A stretch of 18,845 nt of DNA from Brumimicrobium sp051745635 (GTDB taxonomy: Bacteria > Bacteroidota > Bacteroidia > Flavobacteriales_D > Crocinitomicaceae): contig JBNJEH010000061.1 in NCBI GenBank assembly GCA_051745635.1, positions 1 to 18,845 on the forward strand. The letters run 5' to 3'. The notes beneath the pieces were generated by a model. The model was not told the origin of the DNA and searched no databases. It was given only the letters and a program-made list of their open reading frames with translations. This document shows, piece after piece, positions 6,638 through 15,700 of the stretch; within the stretch, counting starts at the first letter, position 1, and each line of letters starts with the position of its first letter. The translations under genes were made by a program, and so were the position numbers.

Positions 6638-6850
6638 TATTCTATAAATATTAGAAATGGTATTAAAGACTTAACAGCATCTCAACTGGGTTGGCGCAAC
6701 AGGCAACTACTGCGGAGCCTGGTGAGAAATCCTCTTGGATTTGGGGTTGCCATAAATCATGACTATACAGCATTAGTGGGCGAAGAAAATCAATTTCAAT
6801 TCTCTAAACACCTTTATCACCATGGCTTTCCGAAACTTTTCTTAGCGTGA
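6638..6850 (+). pseudogene. Possible peptidase S51 (cyanophycinase-like) fragment
   Basis: The plus strand is open for 70 codons between TGA (6635-6637) and TGA (6848-6850), with no start codon at the beginning. The translation has protein-like texture: LTASQLGWRNRQLLRSLV, then RNPLGFGVAINHDYTALVG. The order of R-x-R, an Asn-Pro, G[IV]xI and TALV resembles the S51 segment following the catalytic strand (HF..RGR..RLL....P...GIGIDE.TALV), though the conserved Asp/Glu are not kept. If correct, this is a decayed remnant truncated at both ends. It lies within the 436-bp gap at 6517-6952; the rest of that gap is AT-rich and carries only the palindrome end at 6925. Confidence 0.25.
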
Positions 6851-6924
6851 CGATTTGAATTGTTAAATAAAATCAGATGCTATATGAATTATATTTTATT
6901 CAAACCTAAATGCGATTGTGCTAC

Positions 6925-6947
6925 TTGATTGCTTTACTGATGTTAAC
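6925..6947. repeat. Right end of a cassette palindrome, copy of 5420-5442
   Basis: 23 nt matching 5420-5442 at 19 positions, beginning TTGATTGCT and ending GTTAAC. I could not find a clear left arm; it may have decayed or be absent. It lies directly after the stop of the lipoprotein gene (6953), the same position its relatives hold at 4141 and 5437. Confidence 0.5.
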
Positions 6948-6952
6948 AACTG

Positions 6953-7774
6953 TCATTTCAATCGCTTCAGATATATCCAAGGGTGCGAGTCCTCTTGTTC
7001 TTCAAGAAGAATTCTATAATTATCTGCATAAGAGATAAAACGACCGACTACTGTATCTGTCGAATCAATCAAATTCATTGAATAATTAGCGAAGAAAAAT
7101 TCTAATTTCTTATCTGTTGAAATGATATATTTATTGTCAACAACTCGAAAAGTATCAATTTCAGAGAATAAACTTTTTGTTCCCTGGTTTTCTTGGATAG
7201 AATCAACCACCCATAAATAGTTTTCATTATTTTCAAATGTACTTATTGAACGATGAGTTTCAACTTCGTTTGACAAACCCTCTTCCATATCCAAGTCAAC
7301 ACACCCAAGTTTCTCGACTTGTGTTAAATTTGCTGAAAACACAACGTGCTCTTCCTTAGCAATAACGGTCTTTAAATCAGTTAATTCTAATTCATTAAGA
7401 AATATAATGTCTGACGTTCTTTGTCTCACGCCAAAATGAATGTTTTCAATAGTATCTGAGCGATAAATAAAAAAAGAAAACTTTTCTATCAAATCTGATT
7501 CTCTTTTCGAATAGTGATCTGGATAAAGTCTACCGCTTATTGAATAAATATTAGAAATACTATCTTTTTCATCTCTTGTATATAAGCCTTCAATTTTATT
7601 TATCAGAATTTCTGAGCATGATGAAGGCAATTTCTTATAGTCATCAAGATATCCTTTTGATTGAAGAACAGAATCTTCATAATTTGTCGATTCGTTAGTA
7701 GTAGCATCATTCCTATGATTACATGAGGTCAGTGATACAATGATAAACAGCGGTATAATTCTCTTTAGTGTCAT
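6953..7774 (-). CDS. Lipoprotein of unknown function
   Basis: 273 aa. The signal peptide (KRIIPLFIIVSLTSC) ends in lipobox LTSC with Cys at 18, followed by a polar Asn/Thr/Ser linker. The body mixes acidic helices and beta-strands (e.g. SEILINKIEGLYT, YLWVVDSIQENQ, KYIISTDKKLEFFF, and a terminal WIYLKRLK) and matches no family I know. It is predicted to be a membrane-anchored periplasmic or surface protein. GTTAACAAC (6942-6950) and its inverse GTTGTTAAC (7782-7790) bracket the gene, so it appears to be the first cassette after purQ. Its start lies only 22 bp from the purQ stop, so it may be read from the purQ transcript. Confidence 0.7.
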   Translation of the reverse strand: MTLKRIIPLFIIVSLTSCNHRNDATTNESTNYEDSVLQSKGYLDDYKKLPSSCSEILINKIEGLYTRDEKDSISNIYSISGRLYPDHYSKRESDLIEKFSFFIYRSDTIENIHFGVRQRTSDIIFLNELELTDLKTVIAKEEHVVFSANLTQVEKLGCVDLDMEEGLSNEVETHRSISTFENNENYLWVVDSIQENQGTKSLFSEIDTFRVVDNKYIISTDKKLEFFFANYSMNLIDSTDTVVGRFISYADNYRILLEEQEDSHPWIYLKRLK

Positions 7775-7781
7775 TATGATT

Positions 7782-7803
7782 GTTGTTAACCCACGGCTAA
7801 CAA
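7782..7803. repeat. Small palindrome marking the accessory/core boundary at the purQ stop
   Basis: TTGTTA (7783-7788) pairs with TAACAA (7798-7803) around a 9-nt loop. The right arm overlaps the purQ stop codon (7797-7799). Its GGCTAACAA end resembles the left ends of the other cassette palindromes. Base composition changes visibly here, from AT-rich to the left to more GC-rich to the right. Confidence 0.4.
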
Positions 7804-8483
7804 TTATTCAGTAAAGACTGCAGCAACTGCATACCATCGGTATTCCCCAACTCTTCGTCTGCTGCCCGCTCCGGGTGTGGCATCATCCCGAGTACATTTC
7901 CCGCGGCATTGCGAATACCGGCAATATTCAAAAGCGAACCGTTGGGATTCGTCGTCTCATCAACCGTTCCTTTGGCATCTGCATACTGAAATAACAACTG
8001 GTCGTTATCCTGCAATTTTTTGATGGTGTCATCATCCGCGTAAAATCGACCTTCACCGTGCGCGATGGGAATCGTATACGTCGTGTTGACATCTAAGTCG
8101 CTGGTGATCACACTTCCATTACTGACGGGCTTCAACTCACTATTTTTGCAGATAAACCGCTGCGTATCATTGTGCAGTAAGGCGCCATCGAGCAACCCCG
8201 CTTCCGTCAAAACCTGAAAGCCATTGCAAATGCCCAACACGTATCCGCCCTTGTTCGCGTGTTCGATCACTTTTTCCATAATTGGCGAAAGCTTCGCAAT
8301 TGCGCCGGAACGCAAATAATCACCGAAAGAAAATCCTCCTGGAAGGACGACAAAATCAACTCCTTTGAGATCGGCATCCTTGTGCCACAAACGTTCCACC
8401 TGCTGATTCATCTTTTCACCAAGTACGTATAACATGTCTTCATCGCAATTGGAGCCTGGAAAAGTAACTACACCGAATTTCAT
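7797..8483 (-). CDS. purQ: Phosphoribosylformylglycinamidine synthase, glutaminase subunit PurQ
   Basis: 228 aa, the normal length for PurQ. It releases ammonia from glutamine for PurL/PurS to convert FGAR to FGAM in de novo purine synthesis, in the cytoplasm. It is a class I glutamine amidotransferase: start FGVVTFPGSNCDED (3-16), oxyanion region VLPGGFSFGDYLRSGAIA (46-63), nucleophile Cys86 in YVLGICNGFQVL, and the His-Glu pair HPERA with H203 and E205. All catalytic residues are intact. Neither purL nor purS is in the window, so the complex is assembled from genes elsewhere or from a large PurL. A -7-like TATTTTTG lies at 8527-8534 on the minus strand, but no -33 element is obvious. The lipoprotein cassette sits immediately downstream. 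Confidence 0.95.
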   Translation of the reverse strand: MKFGVVTFPGSNCDEDMLYVLGEKMNQQVERLWHKDADLKGVDFVVLPGGFSFGDYLRSGAIAKLSPIMEKVIEHANKGGYVLGICNGFQVLTEAGLLDGALLHNDTQRFICKNSELKPVSNGSVITSDLDVNTTYTIPIAHGEGRFYADDDTIKKLQDNDQLLFQYADAKGTVDETTNPNGSLLNIAGIRNAAGNVLGMMPHPERAADEELGNTDGMQLLQSLLNNC

Positions 8484-8554
8484 AGACTAACGCTTAAAAG
8501 TGGATATCACCATTTTGAATTCCCGGCAAAAATAATGATTATTCTCGAAGGACT

Positions 8555-9511
8555 TCAGGAATAGAAGAATTTAATAATGTTGAGCGCAAACAACACGTAC
8601 AACAAGCCCGCGGGGATCCATTTGTTTTTCACTTCCAGATAGGCATAAGGCAGAATGATGCAGAGCACCACTGCACCTATGGTAAAATAAAAATACGAAT
8701 CGAAAAGGAACATGATCAATGCCCCGGCAAGGATAGAAAACAATAAAGTGTAGACAATAATATTTAAAATGCGCTTGTATCGGATAGAGCTTTTTGCCCG
8801 CCGGTCCAGGACTTTTTTGTTTCCCAGCAACACGAGCAATAAAACAATAACGTGGGGAATGAGCAGTGCAATATTGCCGTAGCGCGCATAATTGAGGGAA
8901 GATTCAAACGTGGTGTACGACTCGAAGAAAAAGGGGTCGAGCAGAAACACCCAGACGTGTGAAACCAAGACGCCCAGGACGGGCAAGAGCACTTCGCGAA
9001 ACACAAACGGCCGTATCGTTAGGATACTGATCCACATAAAGAGTAGAAAATAGATATAAACGGGGAGAAAGGTAGTCGCGAAACCTATAAACAATCCACT
9101 CAGGAACGCTTGTTTGCGGGCATCTTCATTCTGTTTGATGTTCAATAACTGGTGCAGACTCAAAATAAAAAAAGTATGCCCAATTAAATCTTCTCCCATT
9201 CTCAAACTCATTGGGAAAAGAAAGATCAGCAAAATGTAGATCAAGCTGGGCAGATAAACGTTGCGCTCGTAAAATTCATGCGTGTTGAAAAGCCGGTTCA
9301 CCAAAATTGCGTTGACACATACAAAGATAAAGGCTCCTATTCGGGATATCCAGTTGGGTATCGCCTGAAAATCGATGTCCCATAAGTTCTCCTGCCCCTC
9401 TGCGAGCAGTTCAAATGAAGGGAAGTATATATCCAGGAGCAGATGACCCAATACCATCAATGGAATAAAGATCAATACAAGGGGTTCATTATTTGCAAAA
9501 TACTTTATCAT
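8555..9511 (-). CDS. DUF6427-like integral membrane protein
   Basis: 318 aa with about nine or ten hydrophobic helices across its length: residues about 11-28, 57-75, 85-104, 109-122, 134-157, 158-180, 212-230, 248-268, 270-290 and 298-316. The recognisable core is YLPSLIYILLIFLFP, FFILSLHQLLNIKQ, FLSGLFIGFATTFLPVYIYFLLFMWISIL and RPFVFREVLLPVLGV, which matches the Bacteroidota DUF6427 pattern. Function unknown; an inner-membrane location is predicted. It is divergent from the small DUF6341-like gene at 9730, the usual neighbour of this family in flavobacteria, which supports the assignment. It lies 71 bp upstream of purQ on the same strand. Start ATG at 9511 immediately precedes a polar MIKYFANNEP tip. 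Confidence 0.65.
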   Translation of the reverse strand: MIKYFANNEPLVLIFIPLMVLGHLLLDIYFPSFELLAEGQENLWDIDFQAIPNWISRIGAFIFVCVNAILVNRLFNTHEFYERNVYLPSLIYILLIFLFPMSLRMGEDLIGHTFFILSLHQLLNIKQNEDARKQAFLSGLFIGFATTFLPVYIYFLLFMWISILTIRPFVFREVLLPVLGVLVSHVWVFLLDPFFFESYTTFESSLNYARYGNIALLIPHVIVLLLVLLGNKKVLDRRAKSSIRYKRILNIIVYTLLFSILAGALIMFLFDSYFYFTIGAVVLCIILPYAYLEVKNKWIPAGLLYVLFALNIIKFFYS

Positions 9512-9676
9512 TCCTCAGCATTTGAAACGATTGCGACAACGTTCTTTCTCAATGACAATATTAAGGATTAACCCACATTATTCACCCATATTGGCAAAAA
9601 AATTATCACAATCATCATGGAAAAACGTGCAAAAAACTACCGTGGCTGTCCCATTCCATACATTCCCTGATAGAAT

Positions 9677-9710
9677 TTGGCATTTCAAACAAGAAAAAGT
9701 ATTATCTTTG
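9677..9710 (+). promoter_or_regulatory. Promoter of the DUF6341-like gene
   Basis: TATCTTTG at 9703-9710 matches the Bacteroidota -7 consensus TAnnTTTG exactly. TTGG at 9677-9680 can serve as the -33 element, although the spacer (~22 nt) is slightly long. Transcription would begin only about a dozen bases before the ATG at 9730. The remainder of 9512-9729 between the divergent genes shows nothing else I recognise. Confidence 0.5.
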
Positions 9711-9729
9711 CTTCAAATTGCAGATTATT

Positions 9730-9921
9730 ATGAACTCAACAGAAATTTTAGTCGGATTAGGAGATTTTATTCTCTGGACAACGGAAATCCTTTTCGAAAA
9801 CATCGGGAATCTGTTTAATGACGCCATGATCATTTTAGGATTTGTCGGACTACTGATCTGGCTTCGCCTCCAGCATAAATACAATCAGGAAGCGGCCAAC
9901 AACCCCGATCAACTGAAATAA
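9730..9921 (+). CDS. Small DUF6341-like membrane protein
   Basis: 63 aa from ATG at 9730 (a TTG at 9718 would add four residues, but lies at the predicted transcription start). Two hydrophobic helices, about residues 5-24 (LVGLGDFILWTTEILFENI) and 29-47 (DAMIILGFVGLLIWLRL), are followed by a polar tail (QHKYNQEAANNPDQLK). Length and layout match DUF6341, small flavobacterial membrane proteins generally found beside DUF6427, here the divergent gene at 8555-9511. The pairing suggests a shared but unknown envelope role. It has its own consensus promoter. Convergent with the hydrolase gene; the 46-bp gap holds no clear terminator. Confidence 0.65.
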   Translation: MNSTEILVGLGDFILWTTEILFENIGNLFNDAMIILGFVGLLIWLRLQHKYNQEAANNPDQLK

Positions 9922-9967
9922 GCTTTTCGCTACTCACCGCACTTTTTTGAGCAGCATGGCGGCGTGT

Positions 9968-10765
9968 TTAAGATACCGGAAGTTTATGAGTGTGCTCATT
10001 TATAAATGCTATGGCGCTCTGATTAAATGCCCGCGAAGCGTCTATATTCACCACATGACCTGAATTTTCTACAATCACCAGTTTAGAGCGCTTGTGTTTT
10101 TCAACCAGCGAACGAATTCCGGGTAAAAACATGGTGTCGTGTTCTCCCATTATATACAGCGTAGGAGCGGCGTGCTCTTTCTCCCTGAAAAAGTAGAGCA
10201 ACGGCTTGAGTTGGGTAGTTAAACTGAACCATTTTTTAAATTCTCTGTGGTAGACTTTTTTCGCTTCACGTATAAAGAGCATCCGCGATCGACTGAAAGC
10301 ATTTTTAGGAATCACGACAGCAGCAAACAGCCGATAAAGCATCATGTGGGGTATAATGGTTTTGAAGAGGTTGCCCGCTTTGATCAAAAAATTACTCTTG
10401 AGCGATAACTTAAAAACTGCGCCTCCCAGTATCATGGATTGTACCTTTTGGGGATAGCGCTCTGCTATACAACGAATAATAATTGTTCCGAGAGAAATAC
10501 CCACAAAATGAGTGCGCGGGATCTGCTCATGGTCCAAAACCTCCATGATATCATCTACAATGACATCAAAGTTGAAGTGTTTGACATCCTGAATTTTTAG
10601 CTTTCTGGATCTGCCGTGCCCCCTCAAATCGAGCACGAGAACATTATAGCTGCCAGAGAACGCCCTGATCTGTGGATACCAGATAGAACTGCTGCCCCCT
10701 GCACCATGTATGAAACAGACCCAATTCGAGTGTTTATCGTTCGTATACGTTTTATAGCTTAACAC
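9968..10765 (-). CDS. Alpha/beta-fold hydrolase
   Basis: 265 aa. Alpha/beta-hydrolase order is complete: oxyanion HGAGGSSSIW (20-29), strand NVLVLDLRGHGRS (41-53), nucleophile elbow GISLG with Ser91 (89-93), acid Asp210 in YIMGEHD, and His237 in NSGHVVNID. The cap (about 115-195) is basic and partly hydrophobic. No signal peptide, so cytoplasmic. The substrate cannot be deduced; esterase, lipase or C-C hydrolase activities are all possible in this family. A TATTTTTG -7-like box (10787-10794, minus strand) lies 21 bp upstream of the start without a clear -33. Apparently monocistronic. Confidence 0.88.
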   Translation of the reverse strand: MLSYKTYTNDKHSNWVCFIHGAGGSSSIWYPQIRAFSGSYNVLVLDLRGHGRSRKLKIQDVKHFNFDVIVDDIMEVLDHEQIPRTHFVGISLGTIIIRCIAERYPQKVQSMILGGAVFKLSLKSNFLIKAGNLFKTIIPHMMLYRLFAAVVIPKNAFSRSRMLFIREAKKVYHREFKKWFSLTTQLKPLLYFFREKEHAAPTLYIMGEHDTMFLPGIRSLVEKHKRSKLVIVENSGHVVNIDASRAFNQSAIAFINEHTHKLPVS

Positions 10766-11081
10766 TGCGGGTTAACGTACCGTACACAAAAATAGTTCTG
10801 CCATCGTACTACATTCGGCGGAAATGTCTCCAGAATGCACTATTTGAATACAACAAGCAGCACGAGCCGCCCTTAAACGAGCAATTCATTCTCGCGAAAT
10901 ATCGAAACAGCCCCATTTTGATGCTATCCTTCGAAAATTGGTGAGGTTGCGTTTGTCTCCTCAAAATGCTTGTTGCTCATTCCTCGCTACGGAATTATGG
11001 TGTTCCTTTCCAACTGATTACTGACCAAAAAATCATTTACGACCACAACTGTACGATCCGTACTCACAGCAGGTTCCAGGA
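10766..11081. other. Gene-free interval with a spaced 9-bp inverted repeat
   Basis: No coding signal is visible on either strand. CAACAAGCA (10851-10859) and TGCTTGTTG (10967-10975) are exact inverse copies about 107 nt apart, with only patchy pairing inside. The spacing resembles the cassette palindromes to the left, but the TAAC/GTTA ends are absent. Confidence 0.4.
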
Positions 11082-12143
11082 TTATTCATCATTTTCTTTC
11101 CCTTCTTCCTGAAAATGATTCCATCCCTGCGCCTTGAGCTGAATCGCAGCGCCTTGTTTATCGATCATATAGATGCCGCTGTCCTTTGAAGTAAAATGTC
11201 CGATCACGGTCATGTGCGGATTCCCCTTCATTTTATCAAAATCTTCCTGTTTGATGGAAAACAACAACTCGTAATCTTCGCCACCGTTGAGCACACAAGT
11301 TGCGGGATCCACATTAAAATCCAATGCAGTTGTAGATACTTTGGGATCGATGGGGAATTTTTCGTCATATACCTGCGCTCCCACTCCCGACTGTGTACAC
11401 AAATGAAAGAGTTCGGAGGCCAGTCCATCTGAAATATCGATCATGGTCGTCGGTACAATATCCAGTTCTTTCAAAAACTCGACGACGTCTTTGCGCGCCT
11501 CTGGTTTCAACTGGCGTTCCAACAAATAGTCATAACCATCCAGGTCGGGTTGTATTTTTGGATTCGATTTATACACCGCTTTTTCGCGTTCGAGTACTTG
11601 TAGCCCCATATATGCTGCTCCGAGATCGCCCGTTACGACCAACAATTCGTTTTCGCTGCCGTTGTTTCGATAAGTTACCTTGTCTTTGAGAGCGCTGCCG
11701 ACCGCCGTCACTGAGATCGTTAAGCCCGATAAAGAAGAAGTCGTATCCCCTCCAACCAAATCGACATTGTAAATATCACAGGCTTTATGGACACCCTCGT
11801 ACAATTCTTCGATGGCTTCTTTTGGAAAACGACTGGAAACAGCGATGGAAACCGTGATCTGCTCGGGAACACCATTCATGGCACAGATGTCCGATAAATT
11901 GACCACAACGGACTTGTACCCCAAATGTTTGAGCGGCGTGTACATCAAATTAAAATGCACGCCTTCCACGAGCATGTCCGTGGAAATCAGCGTTACTTCC
12001 TTGTCATTCTTACGCAATACCGCGGCATCGTCTCCAACACCATAAATCGTAGAAGATCTGTTGGTTGTCGCTTTTTCCGTAATGCGCTCAATCAGGCCAA
12101 ATTCACCGATGTTCTCCAGGGATGTTTTTTTGTTTTCGCTCAT
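11082..12143 (-). CDS. thiL: Thiamine-monophosphate kinase ThiL
   Basis: 353 aa from the ATG at 12143. ThiL phosphorylates thiamine monophosphate to thiamine diphosphate with ATP and Mg2+, the last step of cofactor synthesis. Family motifs are all present: GEFGLIERI (13-21), GVGDDAAV (35-42), STDMLVEGVHF (54-64), NLSDICAMNG (82-91), VGGDTT (130-135), MIDISDGLASEL (234-245) and NGGEDYELLF (286-295). An upstream in-frame ATG at 12170 would add nine residues (RRYRRIKI), but it lies inside the preceding gene. The chosen start is 4 bp past that gene's stop, indicating translational coupling. It is the last gene of a three-gene minus-strand operon whose other members act on envelope glycans, so the link with thiamine is probably positional rather than functional. 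Confidence 0.94.
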   Translation of the reverse strand: MSENKKTSLENIGEFGLIERITEKATTNRSSTIYGVGDDAAVLRKNDKEVTLISTDMLVEGVHFNLMYTPLKHLGYKSVVVNLSDICAMNGVPEQITVSIAVSSRFPKEAIEELYEGVHKACDIYNVDLVGGDTTSSLSGLTISVTAVGSALKDKVTYRNNGSENELLVVTGDLGAAYMGLQVLEREKAVYKSNPKIQPDLDGYDYLLERQLKPEARKDVVEFLKELDIVPTTMIDISDGLASELFHLCTQSGVGAQVYDEKFPIDPKVSTTALDFNVDPATCVLNGGEDYELLFSIKQEDFDKMKGNPHMTVIGHFTSKDSGIYMIDKQGAAIQLKAQGWNHFQEEGKENDE

Positions 12144-12147
12144 AATT

Positions 12148-12771
12148 TTAATTCTTCGATAACGCCGCAAAGTTAAGTCCTTTATTGCGAACGATGCGAA
12201 CGACAGCTGGAATTATTTGTTCGATCCGGTCTGTCGTCTTATCATTCTCGTGAAAAACGACGATGTCCCCGCCCTTCACGTCACGTTCGAAACGGTCTAA
12301 AATCGTTTGAACTGAAAGCTCGTGATCCCAGTCATAACTCATCCACGACCACATCACGATCGTTTCTTCGCGTCTCACCAAATTCGCTTTTGCACGACTC
12401 ATTCTTCCATAAGGCGGTCGATAAAGCCGATGAGGCACTATTCGTTCTGATCGTTTCCAGTCCGCGTAAAATTCAGAAATGCGCATTTTTCGAAGGGGAC
12501 GGTGATCGTAACCGTGATGACCAATAGTGTGACCCTCCGCAATGGCACGATCAAGGATTTTCGGATATTTTTCAATGGCTGCTCCCGTCCAAAAAAACGT
12601 TGCGGGTAGCTCTTGTGCCTTTAAATAATCCAGCAACCATTCGGTCTTCTTGCAGGGACCATCATCAAAGGTGAGATACACTGCATTTCCATCACCAGAC
12701 CACTTGCGTTTCGGAAAAAGAAAAGGCACCCAGAACGGTATTCGAAACAGTCGAAAACCTCCCCGCCACAT
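12148..12771 (-). CDS. Polysaccharide deacetylase (NodB-type, CE4)
   Basis: 207 aa from ATG at 12771, chosen because it is 7 bp after the upstream stop; an in-frame ATG at 12807 would add 12 Asn/Arg-rich residues overlapping that gene. CE4 motifs: MT1 TFDDGP (34-39) with catalytic Asp36 and metal Asp37; MT2 GHHGYDH (84-90) supplying the metal histidines; MT3 RPPYG (118-122); MT4 DWDHELS; and MT5 IVVFHEND (170-177). The set is complete, so it is probably an active metal-dependent N-deacetylase of N-acetylated sugars in cell-wall or surface polysaccharide. The N-terminus (FRLFRIPFWVPFLFP) is hydrophobic and may act as a membrane anchor. It lies between the GT117-like gene and thiL with gaps under 10 bp. 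Confidence 0.9.
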   Translation of the reverse strand: MWRGGFRLFRIPFWVPFLFPKRKWSGDGNAVYLTFDDGPCKKTEWLLDYLKAQELPATFFWTGAAIEKYPKILDRAIAEGHTIGHHGYDHRPLRKMRISEFYADWKRSERIVPHRLYRPPYGRMSRAKANLVRREETIVMWSWMSYDWDHELSVQTILDRFERDVKGGDIVVFHENDKTTDRIEQIIPAVVRIVRNKGLNFAALSKN

Positions 12772-12778
12772 CGTCAAA

Positions 12779-15700
12779 TTATTGTTGCGATTGCGATGGC
12801 TCTCCACCTGCTAATCCGGTCTCTTCCAAAAGCGCTTGATACAAGTCAGCAAACTCCTGAGCTTCCTGTTGCATCGAGCGCACTTTCGTGCGATTTCTAC
12901 CCGATTCTGTCACCTCGCGCTGACTAATATCGTCGACAATTCCCGGGACAATTTGCTGAGACAAACGATTTTCCATGCCGTAAGCATAATCGCCCAACGC
13001 GCTATCCTGATTCGCCACATAGACCGATCGGAAGGTGCGCAAGAAATTCATGCCAAATGCTATAAAATCTTTCTGATTGTTATAAGCGACCATGGCATCA
13101 CTGTTCGCAAAATAATCCATCATGGTCTCCAGCTGTTTCAGGTATTCTTCCGCTAACTCATCTGCGAGGTCCGTTTTTCCGACCTCGTACAACATCTGTA
13201 TAAAATCGGGAACCACACCGTCAGAATAGATTTTTTGTCCATTCGGCAATCTTCTGCCCAGCCCGCGCGGCTCGCCAAAATCAAACACCTTGTCGATGGG
13301 CAATTTTTTGAGTGAATAACTGATCACCTGCTCCACCGAATCGGCGAATTTCGCTGCGCGTTGTTCATCCTTTTCTTTTACCTCATCGTATCGACTGGCA
13401 TATTTCGACGCCAAATCTACAAAGCTGTTGCGGTATTGATCAGTATGTCTGCGGACGTAATAATCGACCAAAACACTTTCGCCTGAGAGGTTCGCATAAT
13501 CGTAGGCGTTCATCACGTTATCGTACATGCGCTCTCTACCATCGTCCTCCAGTACATCGCGTTTTAATGGTGTAAGTCCATGAACTTGCCCGAGGTTTTG
13601 AACAAATCCTTTACCGTAAAGTGCTTTTGACACGTCTGACCCACCGGGGCTTGAGAAATACATGCCCCGTTTCCAGTCAAAGTTCGCCAGTATATCCAGC
13701 ATCATCACTTCTTCACGGCTCAGTCCATTGATATCCCTTCTAAACAGCCCTCCTTTTCGGAAATCAATGCGCATTTCATTGCGGCACTGGTCTATTTGAG
13801 ATGGATCGATGATTTCAGCTTTGGCAGCATTCTCAGCATTTACGGGAATGACAAAACCAGATGAAGGGAAATAGCGCAATTTTCTACCGTCGCGGCGTTC
13901 AATCATATTGTCGTCATTGCGCACAAATTTCATGGCATAATCAATCGGCAAATAATCCCAGGAATTGGTCCAGGAGTTTGCTGCAGACTGCACTTGTTCC
14001 ATCAGGCGCTTATCAGCCTTCAATGCTCCAGATTCAACATCTCCAAATACTTTTCGCAAGAATAAGTTAATCTTGTTGTAATCCTCATAACCCGGATTTT
14101 GAACGGGTGTTGAAAGATCTTCTTTTAATTTCTTGAGCACTTCTTCCGCCTCGGCATTCGTCGCTTTCATTGACTGAACGGCAGACAACAAGCTTTTCCG
14201 CAGGCGCTGTAGAGCACTGGTGAAAATACTATTGTTCGCAGCAATCTTTTGCTGAATAATTTCTTCCGATTTTTGCGGAGGAAGATTTCTTTTGTACGTT
14301 TCATAATCAACAAACAGGACGTAATCCGTGTTCCCCGCACCCATGAGGATTTGATCCTCGCGGAATTTAATCGGCAAAGGATCCGATTCGTAGGCACGCA
14401 TTTTCATTTGATTGCTGTACCAGTCTGTTTGCATCAACGACAAGTTGGCAACCCGCACATCGGTGCGCACGCCCTCCACTTCCTGTAAATACCACAACGG
14501 GAACGTATCGTTATCACCGTTGGTGTAAAGGATGGAATTGGGTGAACAACCAATTAAGTAATTGTACGCCAGTGACCGTGCAGGCGTTCGATTACTTCTG
14601 TCGTGATCATCCCAGCCTTGAGCGCCGAGAATTATCGGAGCTGCAATACCGAGTGCGATGGCGACAACTGCCGCGCCACTCTTCGGAATTTTAACCGATC
14701 GCAGTCCCCGCATCAGCAACATTGCTCCTCCGCCAATAACGCCAATCACTAATGCAGAAAGCGTCGCGGGGAAGCCACTACTCGAAATATCCGTCAGCAA
14801 GCACAAGAACACCACCGCAGCATAGGCATAAATCAACTTTTTGAATGTATCGCCCGTAAAGGAACGGAACGCTTCAAACAATCCATACACGCCCAGACCT
14901 ATCCAAATAGCAAAAGCATAGAACGAGGCGGCATACGCATAGTCCCGTTCGCGCGGTTCGAAAGGTTTCTGGTTGAGGTAAACGACAATGGCGAGTCCTG
15001 TAAATAAGAACAGCAAAGTAATAATAAAGGCATCCTTCGGCGCTTTGTAATAATGAAAAAACAAGCCAATGAGTCCCAGAATGAACGGAATAAAATAAAA
15101 GTTATTATTGCTCGAATTTTCCTGCGTAAAATGAGGTGCATTTTCACCCGTTGCTCCGAGTCGCTGCTGATCGATAAAATCGAATCCAGAAAGCCAGTTG
15201 CCGCGCAGTTCGCTACCATGTCCCTGAATGTCATTTTGACGACCGGTAAAATTCCACATAAAATAACGCCAATACATCCAGTTAACCTGGTAATTCACGA
15301 AGAACGAAATGTTTTCTCCAAATGTAGGAATCGGTCTTCCATCTTCACCAATTTTGTCGCGGCTCACTCTGCGATTCGGATTATACCCCGACCATTTGCG
15401 ATAACCTTCAGCGCGATTACGATCACTTCGAAAGAACATCCGCGGGAAAAACGTCTTTTGCGTGTAGACGGGAACCTGGTTCTTACGCGTATCTTTATTC
15501 GTTACAAAATATTTGTGCACCAGCTCATAAGAGGACTTCCCGCTTTCTTTGACGTAATTTTCTGCCGAAGCTTTATCCTTAAAAGCCTTTATCTCTGTGC
15601 CTGACGGAGATGTAACTACCCAGCGCATATCGTGATTGGGCGAGCGATCTTTATAATCACTGACGTCTGCCGTCTTGGAGTTGTAGAACTCTCCGTATAA

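Noticed and set aside
1..7796. Region considered as a prophage or conjugative element
   Set aside because: No integrase, capsid, terminase, relaxase or transfer gene is visible in the window.
9522..9818. Plus-strand open frame of 98 codons
   Set aside because: It crosses the promoter and the start of the better supported DUF6341-like gene in another frame; low-complexity composition.
15053..15604. 183-codon plus-strand open frame
   Set aside because: Antisense shadow within the GT117-like gene, whose frame is intact over 1325 codons.
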